Assembly (NCBI GenBank): GCA_033030425.1
Contig: JAUFSD010000011.1
Location: 806,001-870,000, forward strand
Reading direction: 5' to 3'
Length of the DNA stretch: 64,000 bases
Source of the DNA: Verpa conica
Lineage: Eukaryota; Ascomycota; Pezizomycetes; Pezizales; Morchellaceae
A program made the translations under genes and the position numbers. Positions 1-10,121 of this stretch are shown here, one piece after another. Each line of letters begins with the position of its first letter. Position 1 is the first letter of the stretch. The notes under the pieces were generated by a model. The model was not told where the DNA came from. It searched no databases and was given only the letters and a program-made list of their open reading frames with translations.

Positions 1-1968
1 CGTGACGGCTTCCTAGGACCTCAATTTTGGGAATTTCAAAACCCAACTCCTTCAATTCAATCTTCCAACGATGATGATCTATACGTCAATCCAAATAACA
101 TTCCACCCTCACCTTCACCCTCAGCAATGGATCTTGACTCGTTAGTCGGCTCACTTCGACTTTCACAAGCGGCACCGTCGGATCCTATGTCAGAAGTATC
201 ACACCATCCACAGTTACCCCTCGATGAATCCCTACCTTCCTTCCACTCTTCATTTCAAGCACCTAGAACACGCTACGGCAGAGAGATACACCCCTCAAGA
301 GAATGGTGGATAGTACCCCGTGTACCTACTCCTCCTCCTGCATCTTCGGAACATGGGTCCACTCTACCTGATGCTGAACCTCTTATGATTGAAGACACAC
401 CATCGGAAGATACCATTCTGGTGTCAGTTCTCGAGATCAATGAACCTAAGACCTACCGACAAGCTGTTAATTCAGCTGACTCGGATAAATGGACTCTGGC
501 CATGAACGAAGAACTTGATTCACTTAAAGAGAATGAAGTATGGGACGTGGTTGACAAACCACCACAACGAAACATCGTGGACTCTAAGTGGGTATTCAAG
601 GTAAAAGGTGATGCCAACGGACAAGTTGAACGATACAAGGCTAGACTAGTTGCAAAAGGGTTTTCACAAGAACATGGCCTTGACTACGACGAAGTCTTCT
701 CTCCTGTTGTTCGTTTCGACTCCCTACGGCTCCTACTTGCCATCACCGCCATAAAAGGCTGGCGAGTCCGTCAACTGGATGTTAAAACGGCGTTTCTTTA
801 CGGAATTTTGAACAAGGAGATCTATATGCAACTACCTGAAGGCAGCAGGTCAGACAACAAAGTTGCAAGACTAAAACGGTGTATTTATGGTTTGAAGCAA
901 TCCCCAAGGGAATGGTATGGCAGGCTGGTTACCTACCTCCAACCTTACGGCTTTTCTTCCTCTGCTTTTGATCCATGTGTCCTAACCCACAGCTCTGGTG
1001 AAATATTCCTGGCCATCTATGTGGACGACATTACTCTCTTTGGACCAGATAACGATCTAGTCGAGCAGTCCGTACAACTTATGAAGTCGGAATTCAAAGT
1101 CAATGACATGGGCCCTCTAAACTACCTCCTCGGCATCCAAATCGAGTACAACAAGGACGGAATATCCCTATCGCAAACTGCATTTATTAATAAGATCCTA
1201 TCACGCTTCTCAATGTCAGATTGCAACCCAGTCACCACGCCCATCGACCCTAACCATCGTCTGATGAAGGCTTGTGATAATGACGAACGGGTCAATGCAA
1301 CTGAGTACAGACAGATAATAGGCTCTCTTATGTATCTCGTCACTGCGACTAGGCCCGACCTTGCCTACACAATAACTCACCTATCTCAATTCTGTTCGGA
1401 CCCAACAAAAGTACATCTCAACGCTGCAAAGCGCGTACTCCGCTACCTCAAAGGCACAAAGAACCGGAAGTTACTCTACCCTACCGGCACCTCTTTACCT
1501 CTATCGGCTTTCACTGATGCATCTCACGGAAACTGTCTCGATACAAGAAGAAGCTTCTCTGGCTACCTATTCCAACTTGGCCAATCAACTATATCCTGGT
1601 GTTCCCGAAAGCAAAAATCAGTTGCCACCTCTACTTGTGAGGCTGAATATATGGCACTGGCTATGACGGCAAAACACTACCTATGGTTGACTCGTGCTAT
1701 TAACGAGTTGTTAAAGACCCAGATTCCTCACGCCCTTCTCTGTGACAGCAACTCCGCTGACGATATCGCTCGGAATCCTAAGCTAAACGATAGATCCAAA
1801 CACATAGACATCTCCTACCACTTCGTCAGAGAACTCGTCGAAGACGGAACAATCAATCTATTACATGTTGCCTCTGCGGATAACTTTGCAGACATTTGCA
1901 CCAAGGGTTTACCACGACAGACACACGACCACTTATGTAGTTACATCTTTAACGAGACTACAAAGTGA
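1..1968 (+). CDS. Ty1/copia pol polyprotein, C-terminal part (reverse transcriptase and RNase H)
   Basis: The frame is open from the first base, so the 5' end is missing rather than starting at the ATG at 127. It encodes the copia-type reverse transcriptase (RVT_2): the entry block with KWVFKVK and YKARLVAKGFSQ, then LDVKTAFLYG, the CIYGLKQSPREWY block, and the catalytic YVDD box at about 1018-1030. RNase H follows, with the conserved FTDASHG and CEAEYMAL blocks, and the protein ends at a TGA stop just before the purine tract. No frameshift or internal stop is seen, so this part could still be functional. In the cell it would copy the element RNA to cDNA in virus-like particles. The unrelated N-terminal 100 residues are serine/proline-rich, typical of the linker between integrase and RT. 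Confidence 0.93.
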   Translation, partial: RDGFLGPQFWEFQNPTPSIQSSNDDDLYVNPNNIPPSPSPSAMDLDSLVGSLRLSQAAPSDPMSEVSHHPQLPLDESLPSFHSSFQAPRTRYGREIHPSREWWIVPRVPTPPPASSEHGSTLPDAEPLMIEDTPSEDTILVSVLEINEPKTYRQAVNSADSDKWTLAMNEELDSLKENEVWDVVDKPPQRNIVDSKWVFKVKGDANGQVERYKARLVAKGFSQEHGLDYDEVFSPVVRFDSLRLLLAITAIKGWRVRQLDVKTAFLYGILNKEIYMQLPEGSRSDNKVARLKRCIYGLKQSPREWYGRLVTYLQPYGFSSSAFDPCVLTHSSGEIFLAIYVDDITLFGPDNDLVEQSVQLMKSEFKVNDMGPLNYLLGIQIEYNKDGISLSQTAFINKILSRFSMSDCNPVTTPIDPNHRLMKACDNDERVNATEYRQIIGSLMYLVTATRPDLAYTITHLSQFCSDPTKVHLNAAKRVLRYLKGTKNRKLLYPTGTSLPLSAFTDASHGNCLDTRRSFSGYLFQLGQSTISWCSRKQKSVATSTCEAEYMALAMTAKHYLWLTRAINELLKTQIPHALLCDSNSADDIARNPKLNDRSKHIDISYHFVRELVEDGTINLLHVASADNFADICTKGLPRQTHDHLCSYIFNETTK

Positions 1969-1975
1969 GAAGGGG

Positions 1976-2591
1976 TGTTATTTTTTCGAGATTCTCAGTC
2001 TGTCCTTCCTTGATTGTATAACATTTTATCTCCATTTGCTACATTTCATTACGATGACATTTCTGATTGTTTTCTTGATACATTTTTACATTTATTACAT
2101 TTTTACATAACTACTAATGTTTATCGAAAGGTCGCATACCTTATTACTCACATGTATTGCGCCATTTGTTATGAGTCATATTTTGTTGCGCTCATTTATG
2201 TTTACTCAACACACCATTTCGCTTACAGGCATTGTATTACTCATTTCTTTTGGTTCACTTTACTTTGTTACGGTTTTCAGGGTCAAACGGCGTTCCCACC
2301 TCGGTTTTCACATAGTTATCTCGGCTGGAGGATAAAGGACTTTTCTGTATAAATAGCGGGCCGTTCTCCCTCTTTCTGGGACAGTAATTCTCTAGATATA
2401 GAAGACAATCTACTACGCTATCTTGTTTGGTATTACATGCTCAGAATCCTCGCTTGCCTGTTCTTTATAGTAATAGTCTACTCTGTTGCTACCACCCATT
2501 CACTGGCTTTACGCTTCTTTCTGTGCATCGTACCTGTAGAGTTATACCATTAGGACTTGCGTCCTAAGCTGTTACTCCGCTATTCTTCACA
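1976..2591 (+). repeat. 3' LTR of the copia element (616 bp)
   Basis: The sequence starts TGTTATTTTT after a purine tract and ends CTTCACA. A second copy of the same length lies at 3640-4255 and fixes both ends. A TATA-like TATAAATAG lies near 2346. Confidence 0.92.
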
Positions 2592-2617
2592 TGAAGAACA
2601 TTTTCACGGGTTGTTTG

Positions 2618-3013
2618 TCAGTGGTGCCCCCCCCCTTCCAGGCGGTACTTTGAACGCCTTGATAGTGCATCAGCCTTTCCATTTTTTGTTCCGGGTTGAT
2701 AAACGATTTTAAAATCGAACTCGGCAAGGTTTTCCGCCCATCGAGCCTGTCGCCTTGTGAGTTGCTTAGTGGTAGAGAAGTACTCTAGATTACGGTGATT
2801 GGTGTAAACGACTGCCATGTACCTAGCGCCTTCGAGGTATTGCCTCCACTGCTTGAATGCTACCACTATCGCTAACATTTCCTTGTCCCAAACGTCATAA
2901 TTAACTTCCGCCGGGACTAGTTTTCGTGAGTAGAAGGCGACAGGGTGTAACTTAGTGTCGATTTCTTGGAACAGGATGGCTGCAATCGCAAAGTCGCTGG
3001 CGTCCGTTTCCAT
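2618..3013 (-). pseudogene. Gypsy RNase H fragment
   Basis: The translation begins METDASDFAIAAILFQ, the gypsy RNase H block with the catalytic D in TDAS. It continues through the DKEMLAIV block and the W-RQYLEG stretch to the canonical end, GKADALSRR. The frame upstream (3014-3244) is broken by a stop, and downstream it terminates just before the copia insertion. It is part of the remnant at 2592-5886. Confidence 0.85.
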
Positions 3014-3244
3014 GTACGTCTGGCGATCAGGGTCGAAGTGAGCTAGAATAGGGGCTGAGGTGAAGAGGTTTTTGAGCTTGTCAAACGCCTCTTGTGCCTT
3101 GTGTGACTACGTGAGGTTCTTAGCGTTATCTTGTCTGGTACAGTCAGTTATAGGTTTACAGACCCCTGAGAAGTTATGGATGAATCTTCTATAAAAGTTG
3201 GCAAACCCCATGAAAGCTTGCACATCCTTTACGCTCTGTGGAGC

Positions 3245-3541
3245 TCACCATTCCAGAATCGACGTGATTTTGATTTTGTCGTTTGCTATGGAGACACCTT
3301 CAGGGCCTAGCATATAGCCGAGGAACTCGATTTTCTGCTGGTTGAAAAAGGATTTTTTAGGATTGGCAACTAGGTTGTTTTCCCATAACTTCTGGAGAAC
3401 AATTTTGACTAATCGAATGTGTTCCTCTGCTGTTTTGCTATAGATTAGGATATTGTCAAGATAGACTACTATACCTTGGTTCAAGTACTTTCTGAGGATG
3501 TCGTTCATCATGTTCTGGAATGTTGCTGGTGCGTTCACCAT
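3245..3541 (-). pseudogene. Gypsy reverse transcriptase palm fragment with altered active site
   Basis: It begins at the NAPATFQNMMN block of gypsy RT and runs through the catalytic box to the FLGY block. The box reads YLDNILIYS where active enzymes have YLDD. The second aspartate codon GAT is AAT here, a G-to-A transition (C-to-T on the plus strand) that should abolish polymerase activity. The fragment ends at an in-frame stop near 3245. Confidence 0.85.
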
Positions 3542-3639
3542 GCCAAACGGTATTACTAAGTACTCGTAATGTCCATAGCGGGTCCTGAAAGCCGTTTTCT
3601 CTTCGTCCCCTTGTTTGATCCTGACGAGATTGTACCCCT

Positions 3640-4255
3640 TGTTATTTTTTTGAGATTCTCAGTCTGTCTTTTTTTAATTGTATAATATTTCATCTCCATT
3701 TGCTACATTTTATTACGATGACAGGTCTGATCATTTTCTTGATACATTTTTACATTTATTACATTTTTACATAACTACTAAAGTTTATCGAAGGTTGCAT
3801 ACCTTATTACTCACATGTATTGCGCCATTTGTTATGAGTCATATTTTGTTGCGCTCATTTATGTTTACTCAACACACCATTTCGCTTACAAGCATTGTAT
3901 TACTCATTTCTTTTGGTTACCTTTACTTTGTTACGGTTTTCAGGGTCAAACGGCTTTCCCACCTCGGTTTTCACATAGTTATCTTGGTTGGAGGATAAAA
4001 GACTTTTTCTGTATAAATAGCAGACCGTTCTCCCTCTTTTTGGGACAGTAATTCTCTAGACATAGACACCAATCTACTACGCTATCTTGTTTGGTATTAC
4101 ATGCTCAGAATCCTTGCCTGTCTGTTCTTTATAGTAATAGTTTATTCTGTTGCTACTACCAATTCACTGGCTTTACGCTTCTTTCTTTGCATCGTACCTG
4201 TAGAGTTATACCATTAGGACTTGCATCCTAAGCTGTTACTCCGCTATTCTTCACA
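3640..4255 (+). repeat. Solo LTR of the copia family, inserted in gypsy RT
   Basis: It has the same start, end and length as the LTR at 1976-2591. It is flanked by the 5-bp duplication CCCCT (3635-3639 and 4256-4260), so it is a genuine insertion later reduced by LTR-LTR recombination. Removing it together with one TSD copy brings the two halves of the gypsy RT together. Confidence 0.93.
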
Positions 4256-4260
4256 CCCCT

Positions 4261-4525
4261 GTTTTAGGTCTATCTTCAAAAAAATGGTAGAGCCGGATAC
4301 TCGATCTCTGAGCTCATCCATTAGGGGCAAAGGATACTTATGTTTGATAGTTATCCTGTTAAGCCCTTGGTAGTCGACGCAAAGTCGCAAGCTACCGTCC
4401 TTTTTCTTGACAAATAATATAGGCGTGCTGTAGGGCGACTTGCTGGGACGGATCTTACCTAGCCGGATCATTTTTTCCAAGTACTCCTTCAGCACACCCA
4501 ATTCCAATGCCGATAGATTGTACAC
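4261..4525 (-). pseudogene. Gypsy reverse transcriptase, N-terminal fragment
   Basis: The translation has the gypsy RT entry region: a KIRPSKSPYSTPILFVKKKD block, then LRLCVDYQGLNRIT and the first catalytic aspartate in FLKIDLKQG. It stops at the solo LTR, and the rest of the domain continues at 3541 on the other side. Upstream, the frame joins the protease segment through a stop near 4556. Confidence 0.87.
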
Positions 4526-4555
4526 TGGACCCCAAGTAGGCTTTGCGGTTGGATC

Positions 4556-5296
4556 CTAGTCTATGGCATGGTCATATAGGCGGTGAGGGGGCAACTCGTC
4601 GGCTTTTGACGGATAAAACACGTCAAGTAACTCGTGGTATTCCTTAGGTATTAGGCCTTCCAGCTGTTCCCTTTTGGTTAACTCACGGCTAACTGCTTCG
4701 ATTGATTGGGCTTTGGGATCTTCTGCCACACTCTCGTCATAGACTACCACCGGCTTATTAGCGGTACAAGCATGGAGACAATTCTTACCATGGAACTCAA
4801 GCCTTCCGTTAGAATGAAGCACTGGATTATGTTGTTGTATCCACCAGGCTGGTAGAATTGCATCAAAGTCTGCCGGGGTATCTGCAATTTCGAAGGATAT
4901 TTTGAATTGGTGCATGCTTTCTATCATTAGTATAGGTAATGTAAAGGCTTGTCCCGCGCCCGATGCCATTTTTCCATCAAATCCCATTATTCGGGCAGGG
5001 ACGTCTCTTTCCACCTTTGGGACATTATATAAGGAAACAAAACGCGAACTCAAAACCGGCCCTGTGGCTCCGGTATCCAACAATACTTTACAGCGTTTTA
5101 TACAATTAGAAAAACAAAAATCAAAGGTGGCAATAGGACGTGCTCCGTGTATCGGCTCCATCGCTTGTTTTTTCTTCGGGGTGGATTCCTCCTCCTCCGG
5201 TCTTTTTCTTTTAGAACTGTTTTTGGATTTTTCTCCCAGTGAAAGTGTTGCAATTTGGGGCAAATCTAGACCTGGGGGGTCTAGACGCCCTTCCAA
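4556..5296 (-). pseudogene. Gypsy aspartic protease segment with flanking linker
   Basis: A lysine-rich linker precedes a retropepsin-like domain whose active site reads CKVLLDTGATGPVLSS at about 5060-5095. An I-L-P-x-W-W block follows, typical of fungal gypsy elements. The C-terminal part (ELTKREQLEGLIPKEYHELLDVF) is the spacer before RT. The frame is interrupted on both sides. In an intact element it would mature the Gag-Pol polyprotein. Confidence 0.8.
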
Positions 5297-5450
5297 AAAT
5301 CCTCCTCAGATGTGCCCGCGTTATCGAACACCATCTGGGTATCTCCTTCGTTGTCCATCCTAGCAGCAGCTGCGGCGGCTTTTGCCTTGGCCCGATGACG
5401 TTGCTTGCGAGGTCTGGGAGGCTCTTCTGGGGATTCATCCTTCTCCTCTC

Positions 5451-5877
5451 TCAGACGCTTGGTAAAGGTGAAGGCTGAGACAGCAGCACTGGTGTTGATA
5501 TCTGAAGCACAACAGTCTCAGACATGCCCCTTCTTGCCACATCGTCAGCAGGTATCTTCTTTTTCGCGTCTGGCCATGACATCCCGTGAGACGCCTTTGG
5601 TTGCTTCCGCAAAATTGAAGTGCTTTTGAGGGTAAGTTTTCTTTGCTGGAGGGGCGGACTTATCATCCTTTTTCTCCGTGCTCGCCGGTTTTTCCTTCTT
5701 CTCCTCTCCCTTTGCTTGCTTCGCCTTGAACCTAGAGTAGCGTTGCGCCGATTGTTCGCCTCGGGCACCTGGGACTTGAGAGAGCAAACGCTTCATCTCC
5801 AGAGTCTCTTCGTGTCTTTTGCCCGCAACTTCTAGGTTGGTGACAAAGTTGTCATCGTCTTCGGTAACGGGGAACAT
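5451..5877 (-). pseudogene. Gypsy gag C-terminal fragment with a broken CCHC zinc knuckle
   Basis: The frame starting at 5877 gives a charged Gag tail rich in KKEKPAS. A CX2CX4HX4C knuckle follows at about 5513-5552: Cys, a stop, Arg-Cys-Gly-Lys-Lys-Gly-His-Val, a second stop, Asp-Cys. Both stops are TGA where CGA (Arg) is usual in such knuckles, consistent with C-to-T transitions. The 5' part of gag is lost at the LTR-A junction (5887). Confidence 0.75.
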
Positions 5878-5886
5878 GGAGAATCT

Positions 5887-6137
5887 TGTAAAACTAGCCT
5901 ATACAATTGTCCAGGCTACGACACGTCAAGCTCAGAGTTCAGTCCGAAGATATAAGATACCAACTACCAAGGTCTCCTCAGTCAATGGTAGTAGTTGTTC
6001 CTTTAAATCGTACAAGAGAGTTACGAACTACGATATTGTCAAGACTCACTAGAGTTAGTTAGATAAAGCGGAAAGTTGTTCAGTTGAAGCTTCGAAAGTC
6101 ACAGGCAAAATGTTTGTAATAGAGTTATAAAGTAAAG
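5887..6137 (+). repeat. LTR-A fragment 1 (first 251 bp, plus orientation)
   Basis: It begins TGTAAAACTAGCC and matches the first 250 bp of the complete LTR-A at 10565. It stops abruptly where a minus-strand LTR-A begins, so the first 250 bp and 7047-7297 form a long inverted repeat. No TSD is visible. Confidence 0.85.
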
Positions 6138-7297
6138 TGTTGTAGGCACCTGAGAAGAGGAGTATTTCTGGGAACCATGAAGACCACTTGTTTGACTATC
6201 TAGGTAACTAAAGTCCTTGTTCGTTTCTTGAGAAACGCGATAGGGGTTTGGGGAGAAGCGCGTGTGAATATTATTGCTGGCGGCTATCTCCTGCAGGACG
6301 CCCCACTGTGCCACCCACCGGGTGCTGGGGGGGCCCCTCAGAGTTGCTGTAAACGCATAGTAAAAACACAAGCTTTGGACCCCAAAAATAACCCCTGGAG
6401 CGTCAGGAGAATTCGACCGTCTGAACCAAATCCGGAGGGTATATGAGAAGGCATGATTTGGAGCTGACTGGTGAAAGAATCAAGGAAATCGGATAAGAAC
6501 TGACAGAGTTGTGCCCTCCGCCAGTCGGGGCATGTTTCTTAACAAACTAACGGTATGAAGGAAGGCCCCGCTTCCCAGTACTGCTTGCTGATTAGTACCA
6601 AAGAGCTTTGGTGACTCTCTGCCACGAGGAAACATGCAAGGACGGAACAGATACGGTGGTTAGTACACTTATCGGCCCGTCCGCAGAGTACAGATTGGTT
6701 CACTAACAGCTTTACATGATTGCATTACTCTAGTACACCTTCGGGCTTGACTAGAATAGACGATAGGGCCGGGACAAAGTGCTTGGACTGGTCGGGATTT
6801 GTATAAGTATGGGGGGAATGTATTTGTATTGGCGTTTTGACTGTGTTGTAAGATTTGTATTGTATGGCGTGATTGCTTGGCAGGTTTTCAGGGTCTTCAG
6901 GGGTTCCCAGACGTTTGTATTAGGATTTAGAAGAAATCTGCGAGCCCAAACCGCGGTATATAAAATAGTTGGCAGATTTGTCTCTTTACCAGAACATCAA
7001 CGGGAAGAACGAGTCTTATCAATATATTTGAATCTATCGAACTACCTTTACTTTATTTACTCTATCATAAACATTTTGCTTGTGACTTTCGAAACTTCAA
7101 CTGAACAACTTTCCGCTTTATCTAACTAACTCTAGTGAGTCTTGACGATATCGTAGTTCATAACTCTCTTGTGCGATTTAAAGGAACAACTACTACCGTT
7201 GACTGAGGAGATCTTGGTAGTTGGTATCTTATACCTTCGGACTGAACTCTAAGCTTAGCGGGACGTAGCCTGGACAATTGTATAGGCCAGTTTTACA
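6138..7297 (-). repeat. LTR-A copy 2, full length, minus orientation (1160 bp)
   Basis: On the plus strand it starts TGTTGTAGGCACC and ends CAGTTTTACA, the reverse complement of the ends of the LTR-A at 10565-11722. The flanking pentamers (TAAAG and CCTCT) differ, so it was probably placed here by recombination or has lost its TSD. Confidence 0.85.
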
Positions 7298-7299
7298 CC

Positions 7300-7722
7300 T
7301 CTGCAGCTTTGGTGGAGGCTTCAGGAGCAACAAGCCCACCCCAACCACCGGCACCTCCTTCTTCTCCAACTTCACAAGTCTTTAGGAACTCTGAACCTTC
7401 TAGAACCACTCAATTTTGAGATGATCCCGATGGCAACGATGAAAGCTCCAGCAGCTCTCTTCATGATAGCCGAAGTTTTGGAAAACTTAGTGGTTCAGCA
7501 AGGAATATTTTAATTCGTTGCACAGAGCTAATAAGAGAGCATAATTTGCTTGAAGAGCCTTTGCCTTCTCCCGCATGGCTTGTGGTCCTTATCGCAGAGC
7601 TCTGGGAAAAAGCTAGCAATGAAGCTAATATAAGGGCTATTTTGTGTAGTATTAGCAAACTTCACGTAACAGCCCCCAAAGCTTTGATGAAGACCTCCAG
7701 AGCTATTGCTAATACGTTATAG
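7300..7722 (+). pseudogene. Unrecognised protein fragment with one internal stop
   Basis: This 141-codon reading frame lies between two LTR-A copies. It is open except for one TGA at 7417-7419 and ends at TAG (7720-7722). The start is a serine/proline-rich stretch (TSPPQPPAPPSSPTS). The second half looks like folded protein with helical, leucine- and alanine-rich sequence (CTELIREHNLLEEPL, LIAELWEKASNEANI). The single stop follows TTT and could derive from CGA. I do not recognise the family; it may be a gag or host-gene fragment trapped between LTRs. Confidence 0.4.
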
Positions 7723-7905
7723 TTAAAATGTGTTCATTCCCGCACTAGGTCTCACTTGATATACCTAATCAAAGTCAGAATATCTACTGGGGATATATAT
7801 GGGCTCCACTGTTGCAAAAACCCAGGAGAGAAGGCAACAAGGGTCGAGTATCTACTAGTAAAAGACCGATTTCTGAGTAATTCGGAGAATTATCAGGTAA
7901 GATTT

Positions 7906-9057
7906 TGTAAAACTGGCCTATACAATTGTCCAGGCTACGTCTCGTCAAGCTTAGAGTTCAGTCCGAAGGTATAAGATACCAACTACCAAGGTCTCCTCAG
8001 TCAACGGTAGTAGTTGTTCCCTTAAATCACACAAGAGAGTTACGAGCTACGATATTGTCAAGATTCACTAGAGTTGGTTAGATAAAGCGGAAAGTTGTTC
8101 AGTTGAAGCTTCGAAAGTCACAAGCAAAAATGTTCGTAATAAAGTAAAGGTAGCTCGATAGATTCAAATATATTGATAAGACTCGTTCTTCCCGTTGATT
8201 TTCTGGTAAAGAGACAAATCTGCTGACTATTTTATATACCGCGGTTTGGGCTCGCGGATTTATTCTAAATCCTAATACAAACGCCTGAGAACCTCCAAAG
8301 ACCCTGAAAACCTGCCAAGCAATCACGCCATACAATACAAATCTTACAACACAGTCAAAACCACCAATACAAATACACTCCCCCCATACTTATACAATTC
8401 CCGACTAGTCCAAGCACTTTGTCCCGGCCCTATCGTCTATTCTAGTCAAGCCCGAAGGTGTACTAGAGTAATGCAATCATGTAAAGCTGTTAGTGAACCA
8501 ATCTGTACTCTGCGGACGGGCCGATAAGTGTACTAACCACCGTATCTGTTCCGTCCTTGCATGTTCCCTTGTGGCAGAGAGTCACCAAAGCCCTTTGGTA
8601 CTAATCAGCAAGCAGTACTGGGAAGCGGGGCCTTCCTTCATACCGTTAGTTTGTCAAGAAACATGCCCCAACTGGCGGAGGGCACAACTCTGTCAGTTCT
8701 TATCCGATTTCCTCGATTCTTTCACCAGTCAGCTCCCAATCATGCCCTCTCGTATACCCTCCGGATTTGGTTCGGACGGACGAATTTTCCTGACACTCCA
8801 GGGGTTACTTTTGGGGTCCAAAGCTTGTGTTTTTACTATGCGTTTACAGCAACTTTGAGGGGCCCCCCCAGCACCCGGTGGGTAGCATAGTGGGGCGCCC
8901 TGCAGGAGATAGCCGCCAGCAATAATATTCACACGCGCTTCTCCCCAAACCCCTAACGCGTTTCTCAAGAAGCGGACCAGGGATTTAGTTACCTAGATAG
9001 TCAAACAAGTGGTCTTCATGGTTCCCAGAGTACTTCTCTTATCAGGTGCCTACAACA
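7906..9057 (+). repeat. LTR-A copy 3, full length, plus orientation (1152 bp)
   Basis: It starts TGTAAAACTGGCC and ends GCCTACAACA, collinear with the copy at 10565. The flanks GATTT and AAAGC do not match, so no TSD. The stretch 7723-7905 before it shows nothing recognisable. Confidence 0.87.
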
Positions 9058-10121
9058 AAAGCAACAGTATTTTTGTCGCAGGCAGCTCCGTGGGTCGCCA
9101 ACCTCCGCGGAAGCGGGTTGCATTCGCCCCCACTCCTGTCAGAAGGTTGGACCGCCTCAAGACGCGGGTTTAAACTTAGCACCTATAAAAGAGAAACCAG
9201 TTCCGGGCCGGTTAAGCTATCGTGTCGCATGAGGCGTAGGTGGGGCATCAGGGATAGGGTAGAACGGAAGCCCTGAGTGTCTAGAAGCGGTAGGAGAGAG
9301 CCGAATAGGACTGGCGCGTGTAACGGAGTAGTTAGGAGGAAAATAGCTCTAGTATGGGAGTAGTATAGGAAAGGGACTTGCGCGTCGAACATGATATGTT
9401 TGACGGCATTTATAATAGAGAAAGATAACAGAGTAGGGATTTGGGTTGCACGTGGAGGAAACAGGGGGTAAATAAGAAGGGGGCTTCGCCCCCTTCTGGT
9501 GGTATTTCTTTCGTTACACAATCTCTTGTTCTTTTTAGTCTATCAAAGAAATTTTCTGTTTCTTAGATTTGTTATATCTAAGAATACTATCGAAGGACCA
9601 CTGCCGCCGTCCAAGGTTTTTCTGGTTTTCCAAAGTACCCAAACCTTTTTCCGTGTCACCTAGGCACACTCCCCTAGACCCCCGCTACAATTTTGTATAT
9701 AGACTAGAAAATGTATATAGTAAAATTAATAAATTTTTGAAGACTCCAAACCGTGACTACCAGCATGACTACTAGCGTGACTACCAGTGTGACTAGCAAA
9801 GCCCTCCCAGAGACGGCTATAGAGTCCCCTAACGCCTCCAGAGTCGACTATAGGAGCCTCTGGGGCTCTCCTAAAAGCTCTGTGTAACGGCAGTGCTTAG
9901 GGGGAGTGCCTAGGTGACGGGGTACGGCGGGGACTTCGGTTGTGTTTTTGACTGAGCAAAGGGGTAACGACGAGAACTTGGACGGCGACAATGATTCTTC
10001 GGTAAAATCCTTGGATATAAAAGATCCAAGAAAGTAATGGAATTCTTAGTAGAAAACTTAGGAAAATAGAGATTGCGTAACGAAAGAAGTCCTCCACGAA
10101 GCGGGGTGAAGCCCTGCTTAT
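9058..10121. other. Unassigned 1-kb stretch between LTR-A and LTR-B
   Basis: No convincing gene is seen. It contains a perfect short hairpin at 9475-9497 (stem AGAAGGGGG, loop CTTCG) and a 12-bp tandem repeat near 9753. It may be the internal remains of an older element. Confidence 0.4.
9753..9798 (+). repeat. 12-bp minisatellite, about four units
   Basis: Units of the type GTGACTACCAGC, ATGACTACTAGC and GTGACTACCAGT follow each other with one or two changes each. The last unit is incomplete. Confidence 0.7.

Larger units (their letters stand above)
1..2591 (+). mobile_element. Ty1/copia LTR retrotransposon, 3' part only
   Basis: The window opens inside this element: the pol frame is already open at base 1 and is followed by a purine-rich tract (about 1964-1975) and one LTR. 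The 5' LTR and gag must lie left of the window. The element sits directly against the minus-strand gypsy remnant that starts at 2592, so it probably inserted into the gypsy RNase H/integrase region. If so, the TSD should be TGAAG (2592-2596), repeated left of the window; this cannot be checked here. Confidence 0.9.
2592..5886 (-). mobile_element. Ty3/gypsy retrotransposon remnant, interrupted and truncated at both ends
   Basis: Read on the minus strand, this stretch gives the gypsy order gag (5877-5451), aspartic protease (in 5296-4556), reverse transcriptase (4525-4261 and 3541-3245) and RNase H (3013-2618). It is cut at its gag end by an LTR-A fragment at 5887 and at its pol end by the copia element. 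A solo copia LTR (3640-4255) splits the RT. Several stops and frame changes break the frame, so it is dead. No gypsy LTR is visible in the window. Confidence 0.88.

Noticed and set aside
4902..5363. Plus-strand 153-codon frame
   Set aside because: It is antisense to the gypsy protease region, which has the DTGA active site on the other strand.
6138..9057. LTR-A copies 2 and 3 as the two LTRs of one retrotransposon
   Set aside because: They are in opposite orientation, and no primer-binding site or pol sequence lies between them.
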